A stretch of 38,917 bases of DNA from NCBI GenBank assembly GCA_041574955.1, contig JBFGNS010000023.1, positions 1 through 38,917 on the forward strand, given 5' to 3'. Source of the stretch: CALZJC01 sp041574955. GTDB taxonomy: Bacteria > Acidobacteriota > Thermoanaerobaculia > Multivoradales > JAHEKO01. Under the pieces are notes generated by a model, which saw nothing but the letters and a program-made list of their open reading frames with translations, searched no databases and was not told where the DNA came from. Positions 1-7,894 of this stretch are shown one piece after another (the first letter of the stretch is position 1; every line of letters begins with the position of its first letter). Position numbers and translations under genes: made by a program.

Positions 1-492
1 GACGCGCAGCGGTTTTCCGCCCGCTGGCTGCCGGACGGCTCGGCCTACGAAACCTGGGAGGAGTCCGAGGAGACTGACGGGGGGCGGGACCTGGTCGTCC
101 ACGACGTCCCGGGTGACGGGCGGCGGGTGCTGGTGCCGGCGGCGCATTTGGTGCCGCAGGACGCCGCCGCGCCGCTGGCGGTCGAAGATTACACCTGGTC
201 CGCGGACCGCGCGCGGCTGTTGATCTACACCAATTCGAAGCGCGTCTGGCGCCGGAATACGCGCGGCGACTACTGGGTGCTGGACCGCGCCAGTCGCGAG
301 CTGCGCCAGCTGGGCGGCGACGCCCCCGCCTCGACGCTGATGTTCGCCACCTTTGCGCCCTCCGGCCGGCAGGTGGCTTACGTGCGCGACAAGAACGTGT
401 ACGTGGAAGACCTCCACGAGCAGCACATCCGGCAAGTCACGCACGCCAGCTCGGCCGACGTGATCAACGGTACTTTCGACTGGGAGTACTAA
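1..492 (+). CDS. Dipeptidyl peptidase IV N-terminal propeller fragment, 5' partial, ends at an in-frame TAA
   Basis: The frame is open from base 1, so the true start lies outside the window. The translation resembles the N-terminal beta-propeller of S9B dipeptidyl peptidase IV: YTNSKRVWRRNTRGDYWVLD, then FAPSGRQVAYVRDKNVYVEDL, then NGTFDWEY. In this family the last motif normally continues as W-x-Y-E-E-E-L. Here the codon after Tyr is TAA (490-492), and the next codons still read EELGLRNGYRWSPDGRHIAF in the same frame, so one nonsense change (GAA to TAA would do it) interrupts a continuous reading frame. The family removes N-terminal Xaa-Pro dipeptides, but the alpha/beta-hydrolase domain is not present, so no peptidase activity can be expected. 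Base composition looks less GC-rich than the following 6.7 kb. Family assignment is confident; whether this is a pseudogene or a sequencing error is open. Confidence 0.75.
   Translation, partial: DAQRFSARWLPDGSAYETWEESEETDGGRDLVVHDVPGDGRRVLVPAAHLVPQDAAAPLAVEDYTWSADRARLLIYTNSKRVWRRNTRGDYWVLDRASRELRQLGGDAPASTLMFATFAPSGRQVAYVRDKNVYVEDLHEQHIRQVTHASSADVINGTFDWEY
490..492 (+). other. In-frame TAA interrupting the DPP IV-like reading frame
   Basis: The codon lies between D-W-E-Y and E-E-L-G of a motif that normally reads continuously in DPP IV. Homology resumes at once in the same frame up to about 1035. One base change explains the stop, and no frameshift is involved. Confidence 0.7.
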
Positions 493-582
493 GAGGAGCT
501 GGGCCTGCGCAACGGTTATCGCTGGAGCCCCGATGGCCGCCACATCGCCTTCTGGCAGATCGACACCACGGGCGTACGCGAC

Positions 583-3500
583 ATGCCGCTGATCGACAAC
601 ACGCGCGGCCTCTACCCGCGGATCACCTGGATCAAGTATCCCAAAGTCGGCCAAATGAACTCGGCCTGCCGCGTCGGCGTCGTGGAAGTCGACAGCGGGC
701 GGGTCACGTTCATGCAGGTGCCCGGCGATCCGCGCCAGCGTTACATCGCGCGGATGGATTGGGCCGGTGACTCGGGCCAACTCGTGCTCCAGCAACTCAA
801 CCGCCTCCAGAATACCAACCGGGTGATGCTGGCCAACGCCGCCACGGGCAAGGTGCAGACGATCTTGACGGAACGCGACGCGGCCTGGGTCGACGTGCAT
901 GACGAGCTGCGGTGGCTGGCGGACGGACAGCAGTTTACCTGGATCAGCGAGCGCGACGGCTGGCGGCACGTTTACCGGGCCTCGCGCGAAGCCCCTGCCG
1001 AGCCGCAGTTGATCACGCCCGGCGACTACGACGTGCTGGTGAAGACGGCGCTCACCGATGCCGCCGGCACCTACGGCTTCACGGTGCAGGCGGGGTCGTA
1101 CTTCGTCGAGGTGCTGGCTCCGCCGGGCTACCTGTTCACCAGCCTCGATCAGGGCGGCGACGACACCGTCGACAGCGACATCTCGCCGCTCACCAGCCGC
1201 GGGGTGGTGACCAGCCTGGCGATCGGCGAGAACGACCCGACCTGGGACGCCGGCCTGGTGCGGCCGGTGGCGATCGGCGATCGGGTCTGGCTGGACGTCG
1301 ACGGCGACGGCATCGAGGACGTCGGCGAGCCCGGCATCGCCAACGTCACCCTCGACCTGTTCGACGCCGGCGCCAACGGCGTGCCGGGGGGCGGCGACGA
1401 CGTCAAGGTGGGCAGCCTGGTCACCGACCACCAGGGCTACTATCTGTTCCCCGACCGGCTGCCCGACAGCTACTTCGTCGACGTCGTCGACGCCACCGTA
1501 CCGAGCGGCCTGGCGCTGTCGGGCGGCACCGACCCGAGCACCGGCTCGACCCTGCTGAGCGGCCAGACCGTCCTCACCAAGGACTTCGGCTACACCGACG
1601 ACGGCGACGCGGTGATCGGCGACTACGTGTGGAGCGACGCCGACAACGACGGCATCCAGGACCCGGGCGAGGTGGGGATCGGCGGCGTCACGCTGGAGCT
1701 GCTCGACGCCGGCGCCGACGGCGTCTTCGGCACCGCCGACGACGGTGTGGTGGCCAGTACAACCACCGCGGCGGACGGCTCCTACCTGTTCACCGGCGTC
1801 GCCGCCGGCGAGTACGTGGTCGACGTCACCGACACTGCCGGCGTGCTGGCCGGCTACGCCCTGACCAGCGGCCCGCAGAGCAGCACCGACTTCACGGCGC
1901 CGATCACGGTGGCGGCGGGCGACGTCTACCTGGCCGCCGACTTCGGCTACTTCCAGGCCGGCCTCGGCACCATCGGCACCCACGTCTGGGCCGACGCCGA
2001 CGACGACGGCTTCTTCGACGCCGGCGAGAGCGGTATCGCCGGGGTCACGCTGGCGCTGGTCCAGGACACCAACGCTGACGGCGTGTGGGACCCCGACGGC
2101 GCCGACGACGTGCCCGGCAACGCGGACGACGAGCCGATCCTCGGCGGCACCGCCACCGACGCCGGCGGCGGCTACCTGTTCAGCGGCCTGTCGCTCGACG
2201 ACGGCGGAGGCGACTTCGATTTCGACTACCTGGTGGTGGTGACCGACACCGCCGACGCTTTGAACGGCCTGGCGCTCACCACCGGCGCCATGGCCGGTGA
2301 CGGCTTCAGCAAGCCCGACCCGTACGCCGTGGCGCTGAGCGCGGGCGGCGGCGAGACCAACGTCGTCGCCGACTTCGGCTACAACCGGCCGGGCACCATC
2401 GGTGACCGGGTGTGGAGCGACGCCGACGGCGACGGCCTGCAGGATCCCGGCGAGGCGGGCATCGGGGGCGTCACCCTCGAGCTGCGCGACGCCGGCAGCG
2501 GCGCGCTGCTCGCCACCACCACCACGGCCGCCGACGGCAGCTACCTGTTCACCCTCCTCGTGCCCGGCAGCTACCGGGTGGTGGTCACCGACACCGGCGG
2601 CGTGCTCGCCGGCTACACGCAGACTGGCGACCCGGACGAGGCCGGAACCTGTGCCGTCTGCGACGGCGAGGGCAGCAGCACGCTGGCCGCCGGCGAGAGC
2701 GACCTGACGCGCGACTTCGGCTATCGCAACGCGGCGCTGGCCAACATCTCGGGCACGGTGTTCTACGACGCCGACATCGACGGCTTCCACGACGAGCCGC
2801 CGCCGCCGGAGACCGGCTTCGCCGGCGTCACCATGGAGCTGTGGCACGACGTGGACGGCAACGGACTGCTCGATCCGGCGATCGACGAGCGGCTGGCCAC
2901 CACCGTCACCGACGCCGTCGGCGACTACCTGTTCGCCGATCTGCCCGACGACGACTACATCGTGGCGGTCTCCGACCAGGCCGGTGTGCTCGACGGCTAC
3001 CGGCTGACCAGCGGGCGCGACCAGATCCCGGTCGAGCTGATGGGCGTCGACGTGGTGGACGTCGACTTCGGCTACGTGCGCGACGGGATCACCGGTTCGA
3101 TCGGAGACACGGTGTGGCTCGACACCGACGGCGACGGTCTGCCCGGGCCGACCGAGCCGCGCCTGCCGGGAGTGGCGCTGTCGCTCTACGCCGACGCCGA
3201 CAGGGACGGCGTGTTCGAGCCCGACGTGACGGTGATCGACGGGCGTATCGACCTGGACGCCGACGGCGACGTCGACGGCTTCGACGACGGCGAGCTGGGG
3301 TCGGTCGGGATCGTCGACGGCTACGTCGATCTCGACGGCGACGGCCTGGCCAACGAGACCAACGGCGACGACGACGGCAGCTGGAACGGAGTGACGGTGG
3401 ACGACGGCCTGATCGACCTCGACGGCGACGGCACCGCGGGCGAGACCAACGGCAACGACACCGGCACCCTGACCGGTGACGACGGCGCGCCGCTGGCCAC

Positions 3501-6500
3501 CACCGTCACCGGCGCCGACGGCCGCTACCTGTTCGACCGCCTGGCCGCCGGCAGCTACTTCGTCGACCTCGACGAGACCACGCTGCCCGACTCGACAGCC
3601 GACGGTGTGCCGGACCTGGTCGAGACCTCCTATCCGGGTGTCGATCCGGCGGCCGCGATCGCGCTCAGCGAGGGCGAGCAGTACCGCGACGCCGACTTCG
3701 GCTACCGGCCGCGGACTGGCACGGCGGCGATCGGCGACCGGGTGTGGCACGACGCCGACGCCGACGGACTGCAGGATCCGGGGGAAGCGGGAATCTCCGG
3801 GGTGGACATCGTGGTCAGCGGCCCGTCGGGCGACGTCACCGTCACCACCGGCTTCAACGGCATCTACATGGTGACCGGGCTGTCGGCCGCGACCGCCACC
3901 GACTACAGCGTCAACTACGTCGCGGCGACGGTGCCGGTGGGGATGACGCAGACCTACCCGAGCGATCTGACCTGGGGGGTGACGGTCAACGACGGCGACC
4001 TGTTCCTGCACCTCGACTACGGCTTCACCGACGGCACCACCGGCTCGATCGGCAACAAGGTCTGGCTGGACGTAGACGGCGACGGCGACCGAGACGCCGG
4101 CGAGGCGGGGCTCGAGGGCGTCACCGTGAACCTGATCCGGGACACCAACGCCGATGGCGCCTGGCAGCCGGCCGGCGCCGACGGCCTGTTCGGCACCGCC
4201 GACGATGAAGTGGTGGTGGCGAGCACGGTCACCGACGCCGCTGGCGACTACCTGTTCACCGGCCTGTCACTGAGCGACGCCGGCGACGGCGACGCCGGCG
4301 ACGCCGACTACCTGGTGGACGTGACCGACATCGACGGCGTGCTGGCCGGGTTGCAGAAGACCTCCGGCGCGGCGCAGATGGACGACAACAGCCAGGCCGA
4401 TCCCTACGCCGTGCAGCTGACTGCCCTGGCCCCGGACGACGTCACCGCCGACTTCGGCTACACCGCCGCCGGCGGCTACGGCTCGATCGGCAACCTGCTG
4501 TTCCGCGACCCCAACGGCAACGGCGTGCGCGAGGCCGGCGAGGCGGGCATCGAGGGCGTCGAGGTTGCGCTGTGGCTGGACGTCGACGGCAACGGCGCGG
4601 TGACGGCGGGGGTCGACAACCTGCTGCGCACCACCCGCACCGACGTCAACGGCGAGTACCTGTTCAACGGCCTGCCGTTCGGCAGCTACGTGGTCGACGT
4701 CACCGACGCCAACTTCGAGCCCGGTCCCGCGCCGCCGCCGGGAGTGCTCTCCGGGCTGGGCAAGACCAGCGGCACCGCCGGCCTGGACGACAACTCGCAG
4801 GCCGATCCGTACGCCGTCACCCTGACCTCGGCGAGCCCCGAGAACCTGACCGCCGACTTCGGCTACGAGGCGCCGCCTGCGACCTCGTACACGATCAGCG
4901 GGACGGTGTTCGAGGACGAGGACCGCGACGCCGTCTTCGACGATGGCCTCGAGACCGAAGTGCCGACGGCGACGCTGCTGCTCTACCGCGACCTCGACCT
5001 GGACGGGGTGATCGGTCCCGACGACCCGATCATCGACCGCACCACCTCCGACGTTGTCGGCGACTACCTGTTCACCGATCTGCCGGCGGGCAGCTACATC
5101 GTGGCGGTCGACAACTCGGGCACCATCGTCGACGGCTACATCCAGACCACCCAGACGGGCACCGGCGGCGTCGAGCCGGTGGTGCTGCCGAATCCGAGCG
5201 ATCCGCTCGACCCGCCCAACTCGACCGGCCACGACTTCGGCTTCTGGAACGGCGGCGTGACGACCACGCCGGTCACCCTGGCCTGGTTCCGCGCCGAAGT
5301 GCTGGGAGGCGGCGTGCGGCTCGCCTGGGTGACCGCCACCGAGGTGGCGAACGTCGGCTTCAACGTCTACGCGGTCGGCGAGCGCGGTCTCGAGCGGCTC
5401 AACGACGAGCTGATCCGCTCCAAGGTGGTCGACTCGCTCGAGCCCCAGTCGTACAGCTTCGACGCCTGGGGCAGCGAAGCCGACCAGTTCGTGCTCGAGG
5501 ACGTCGACCTGCTCGGTGTGCGGCGCTACCACGGCCCGTTCGCGCGCGGCGCCGAGGCCGGCAGCCTGCCCGCCCCCGAGCCGATCGACTGGCAGCGGGT
5601 GCGCGCCAGCCGGGCGCGTCAGAAGGCGGCGCGGCGCGGCGCGGCCGCCCGCGGCCCGGCCAGGGCGCGCGGCTGGCCGGCGGCGCGGCTGCTGGTGACC
5701 GAGAGCGGCATCCACCGCGTGCGCTACGAGGAGCTGCTGGCGGCGGGAGTGGACCTGGCCGGCGCGCCGCTGCGTGAGCTGGCGCTGGTCAGCGGCGGCC
5801 AGCCGGTGGCGGTGCGGGTCGAGGGGCGCGGCCGGTTCGGGCCGGGCGCGTTCGTCGAGTTCGTCGGCGAGGCGCTCGACACGCTCTACACCCGCACCAA
5901 CGTCTACACGCTGGCCGTCGACGCCGCGCTGGCGCGGCGGGTCGGGCACGAGCGCCGGCCGGCGCCGCCGTGGGCCGATGCGCCGGTGAGCTATCAGGAG
6001 CGGCTGGTGGTCGAGCGCGACCGCGGCTACATCCTCACCTCACCGGCGGCAGACCCGTGGTACGACGAGCTGGTGCTCGCCTACGGTGGACCGGCGGCCA
6101 AGAGCTTCGAGGTGGTGGCCGACGCGGTGGCCGGCGGCGGCGCGCGTCTGGAAGCGGAGCTGTGGGGCCTGAGCAGCTGGCCGCGCAGCCCGGATCACCA
6201 CGTGCGGCTCGCCTGGAACGGCTCCGAGGTGGCGGCCGAACGGTTCGATGGCCAGGTGGTCCAAACGGTTACCGTGGAGCTGGCGGCCGGCACCCTGGTC
6301 GAAGGCGCCAACCAGCTGGAGGTGGCCCTGCCGGGCGACACCGGCGCGCTGTGGGACATGGTGGCGTTCGACCGGCTGACCCTGGTCTACGAGCGGCGCT
6401 TCCTGGCCCGCCAGGGTCGCCTGCGGTTCGCCGTCACCGGCGAGGCGCTCGAGGTCTCCGGCCTCGACGGCGGCGATGCGGTGGTCTACCGGCTGACCGA

Positions 6501-7713
6501 CGGTGAGCCAGTTCTGCTCGACAAGCTGCAATGGGTCGACAGTGCGGCCGGGCCGGTTGCGCGCTTCGCCGGCACTCCAACCGAGACGGTCTACGAGGTG
6601 GCTTCGGCCAGCGCCCTGCTGACGCCGGCGATCGAGCCGGCGCCGGCGGCGGAGGAGCTGCTGACCGGTGAGGCCCGCCTGCTGATCGTCGCGCACCCCG
6701 ATTTCACGGCTGGCATCGAGCCGCTGGCGGCGGCACGGCGCGCCGAGGGGTGGTCGGTGCGGGTGGCCTCCAGCGATGCGGTCTACGCGGCCTACAGCCA
6801 CGGCCGGTTCGATCCGTCGGCGATCCGTGCCTTCATCCGCGACGCCCACGCCCGGCTCGGCACCGAGGCGGTGCTGCTGGTCGGTGGCGACAGCTACGAC
6901 TACCACGACAACCTGGGCCTGGGCTCGGTGAGCTTCATCCCGTCCCTCTACCTGGCGACCGACGAGGTGGTGCGCCACGCGCCGGTCGATCCGCTCTACG
7001 GCGACGTCGACGGCGACCTGGTGCCCGACGTGGCGGTGGGCCGGCTGCCGGTGAGGACGCCCGATGAGCTGGCGGCGGTAGTCGAGCGCACGCTCGAGTA
7101 CGGCGAGGTGGTCTACGGCGGTACCGCGCTGCTGGCCGCCGACGCCTACGACGTGGCCGCAGGCTATTCGTTCACCGCGGCCAGCGAGGACCTGGCGGCG
7201 CGGCTGCCGGCCGACTGGGCCCTCGAGCGCGCCTACATGGACGAGCTGGGTCTGGCCGGAGCACGCCAGCGGCTGCTCGACGGTGTCGAGGCGGGGGTCG
7301 GCCTGACCAGCTTCTTCGGCCACTCGGGTCCGACCGTGTGGAGCTTCCGGGGGCTGTTCTCGGCGGCGGATGCCGCGGCGCTGGACAACGCCGGGCGGCC
7401 GACGGTGGTCACCCAGTGGGGCTGCTGGAACACCTACCACGTGACGCCGCGCTACAACACGCTGGGGCACAAGCTGCTGCTCAGCGGCGATCGCGGCGCG
7501 GCGGCGGTGCTCGGCGCGGCGACCCTCACCGAGGCGCCCTCGGAGCGCAAGCTGGGACGGCTGCTGTTCGCCCGGCTGGGGCGGGACGGCACTCCGATCG
7601 GCCGGGCGCTGGTCGACGCCCAGCGCCAGCTCGCCGCCAGCGAGCCCCATCTGCTCGACGTCATCCTGGGCTGGACCCTGCTCGGAGATCCCACCCTGGT
7701 GCCGGCGCGCTGA
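583..7713 (+). CDS. Giant SdrD-B-like repeat protein with C-terminal gingipain-type (C25) cysteine peptidase; N-terminus replaced by DPP IV sequence
   Basis: The frame from ATG 583 encodes 2376 aa, but this start is inside DPP IV-like sequence and is probably not the natural one. Residues 1-151 continue the DPP IV propeller. From residue 152 the protein is SdrD-B-like: one half repeat, then ten complete units beginning with motifs such as IGDRVWLDVDGDG and usually ending in an A-D-F-G-Y or similar turn (about 1270-5259). An FN3-like segment follows (LAWFRAEVLGGGVRLAWVTA), then a C25 pro/Ig-like region (LLVTESGIHRVRYEELL). The catalytic domain runs from about residue 2027, with candidate dyad His2247 in FFGHSGP and Cys2281 in TQWGCWN, 34 residues apart and similar to gingipains. 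The protein is probably exported and calcium-stabilised, cleaving proteins outside the cell. No signal peptide or C-terminal sorting signal is visible; the former would lie in the missing N-terminus. Confidence 0.8.
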   Translation: MPLIDNTRGLYPRITWIKYPKVGQMNSACRVGVVEVDSGRVTFMQVPGDPRQRYIARMDWAGDSGQLVLQQLNRLQNTNRVMLANAATGKVQTILTERDAAWVDVHDELRWLADGQQFTWISERDGWRHVYRASREAPAEPQLITPGDYDVLVKTALTDAAGTYGFTVQAGSYFVEVLAPPGYLFTSLDQGGDDTVDSDISPLTSRGVVTSLAIGENDPTWDAGLVRPVAIGDRVWLDVDGDGIEDVGEPGIANVTLDLFDAGANGVPGGGDDVKVGSLVTDHQGYYLFPDRLPDSYFVDVVDATVPSGLALSGGTDPSTGSTLLSGQTVLTKDFGYTDDGDAVIGDYVWSDADNDGIQDPGEVGIGGVTLELLDAGADGVFGTADDGVVASTTTAADGSYLFTGVAAGEYVVDVTDTAGVLAGYALTSGPQSSTDFTAPITVAAGDVYLAADFGYFQAGLGTIGTHVWADADDDGFFDAGESGIAGVTLALVQDTNADGVWDPDGADDVPGNADDEPILGGTATDAGGGYLFSGLSLDDGGGDFDFDYLVVVTDTADALNGLALTTGAMAGDGFSKPDPYAVALSAGGGETNVVADFGYNRPGTIGDRVWSDADGDGLQDPGEAGIGGVTLELRDAGSGALLATTTTAADGSYLFTLLVPGSYRVVVTDTGGVLAGYTQTGDPDEAGTCAVCDGEGSSTLAAGESDLTRDFGYRNAALANISGTVFYDADIDGFHDEPPPPETGFAGVTMELWHDVDGNGLLDPAIDERLATTVTDAVGDYLFADLPDDDYIVAVSDQAGVLDGYRLTSGRDQIPVELMGVDVVDVDFGYVRDGITGSIGDTVWLDTDGDGLPGPTEPRLPGVALSLYADADRDGVFEPDVTVIDGRIDLDADGDVDGFDDGELGSVGIVDGYVDLDGDGLANETNGDDDGSWNGVTVDDGLIDLDGDGTAGETNGNDTGTLTGDDGAPLATTVTGADGRYLFDRLAAGSYFVDLDETTLPDSTADGVPDLVETSYPGVDPAAAIALSEGEQYRDADFGYRPRTGTAAIGDRVWHDADADGLQDPGEAGISGVDIVVSGPSGDVTVTTGFNGIYMVTGLSAATATDYSVNYVAATVPVGMTQTYPSDLTWGVTVNDGDLFLHLDYGFTDGTTGSIGNKVWLDVDGDGDRDAGEAGLEGVTVNLIRDTNADGAWQPAGADGLFGTADDEVVVASTVTDAAGDYLFTGLSLSDAGDGDAGDADYLVDVTDIDGVLAGLQKTSGAAQMDDNSQADPYAVQLTALAPDDVTADFGYTAAGGYGSIGNLLFRDPNGNGVREAGEAGIEGVEVALWLDVDGNGAVTAGVDNLLRTTRTDVNGEYLFNGLPFGSYVVDVTDANFEPGPAPPPGVLSGLGKTSGTAGLDDNSQADPYAVTLTSASPENLTADFGYEAPPATSYTISGTVFEDEDRDAVFDDGLETEVPTATLLLYRDLDLDGVIGPDDPIIDRTTSDVVGDYLFTDLPAGSYIVAVDNSGTIVDGYIQTTQTGTGGVEPVVLPNPSDPLDPPNSTGHDFGFWNGGVTTTPVTLAWFRAEVLGGGVRLAWVTATEVANVGFNVYAVGERGLERLNDELIRSKVVDSLEPQSYSFDAWGSEADQFVLEDVDLLGVRRYHGPFARGAEAGSLPAPEPIDWQRVRASRARQKAARRGAAARGPARARGWPAARLLVTESGIHRVRYEELLAAGVDLAGAPLRELALVSGGQPVAVRVEGRGRFGPGAFVEFVGEALDTLYTRTNVYTLAVDAALARRVGHERRPAPPWADAPVSYQERLVVERDRGYILTSPAADPWYDELVLAYGGPAAKSFEVVADAVAGGGARLEAELWGLSSWPRSPDHHVRLAWNGSEVAAERFDGQVVQTVTVELAAGTLVEGANQLEVALPGDTGALWDMVAFDRLTLVYERRFLARQGRLRFAVTGEALEVSGLDGGDAVVYRLTDGEPVLLDKLQWVDSAAGPVARFAGTPTETVYEVASASALLTPAIEPAPAAEELLTGEARLLIVAHPDFTAGIEPLAAARRAEGWSVRVASSDAVYAAYSHGRFDPSAIRAFIRDAHARLGTEAVLLVGGDSYDYHDNLGLGSVSFIPSLYLATDEVVRHAPVDPLYGDVDGDLVPDVAVGRLPVRTPDELAAVVERTLEYGEVVYGGTALLAADAYDVAAGYSFTAASEDLAARLPADWALERAYMDELGLAGARQRLLDGVEAGVGLTSFFGHSGPTVWSFRGLFSAADAAALDNAGRPTVVTQWGCWNTYHVTPRYNTLGHKLLLSGDRGAAAVLGAATLTEAPSERKLGRLLFARLGRDGTPIGRALVDAQRQLAASEPHLLDVILGWTLLGDPTLVPAR
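1021..1050 (+). other. Junction between DPP IV-like and SdrD-B-like sequence
   Basis: Upstream residues end in ITPGDYDV, a DPP IV propeller segment. Immediately after, LVKTALTDAAGTYGF is the second half of an SdrD-B repeat whose first half (IGDxVWxDxNxDG) is missing. Both folds are cut internally while the reading frame is preserved. The bases around GACGTGCTGGTG would suit either partner, so microhomology-mediated joining in the cell or during assembly is possible. Confidence 0.65.
1270..5259 (+). repeat. Ten SdrD-B-like protein repeats
   Basis: Unit starts recognised by IGDxVW, ISGTVF or IGNLLF motifs lie near 1270, 1609, 1966, 2392, 2740, 3094, 3724, 4042, 4480 and 4888; a truncated unit precedes them from 1036. 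Units are about 340-630 bp and diverged, so this is a protein-level repeat rather than a perfect DNA repeat. Each unit carries Asp-rich D-x-D-x-D-G loops typical of calcium-binding Cna-B/SdrD-type domains. The unit starting at 3094 is enlarged by an Asp-rich insert. Confidence 0.8.
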
Positions 7714-7751
7714 CCCCGGAGACCGACGCGATGCCTGTTGCCCCTGGCGGC

Positions 7752-7781
7752 TTGCCATACCGCATGTTGCGCTTCTATACT
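7752..7781 (+). promoter_or_regulatory. Candidate sigma-70 promoter for the lasso-peptide operon
   Basis: TTGCCA (7752-7757) and TATACT (7776-7781) resemble -35 and -10 hexamers with an 18-bp spacer. They lie in the 181-bp gap before the cyclase, about 115 bp ahead of its start. The AT-rich patch stands out from the surrounding GC-rich sequence. Confidence 0.55.
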
Positions 7782-7796
7782 CTGCAAGCGCAACAT
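7764..7796. promoter_or_regulatory. Perfect 11-bp inverted repeat centred on the -10 element: candidate operator
   Basis: The arms ATGTTGCGCTT (7764-7774) and AAGCGCAACAT (7786-7796) are exact reverse complements separated by 11 bp that contain TATACT. The symmetry around the putative -10 box suits a dimeric repressor that blocks RNA polymerase. A transcript hairpin is the alternative, but there is no T-run to make it a terminator. Confidence 0.55.
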
Positions 7797-7894
7797 CTTG
7801 CGTCTTCCCGCGCCGCGCACGAACCTGGCGCCGGGGACCTCCCGGAACCATCCCTGTCAGTCGACGTCAGCTTACGGCGGAGGAACCTGTCCAG

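Noticed and set aside
6040..7851. Long minus-strand open frame across the gingipain domain
   Set aside because: It is a shadow of the C25 peptidase frame with low-complexity composition and no recognisable motif.
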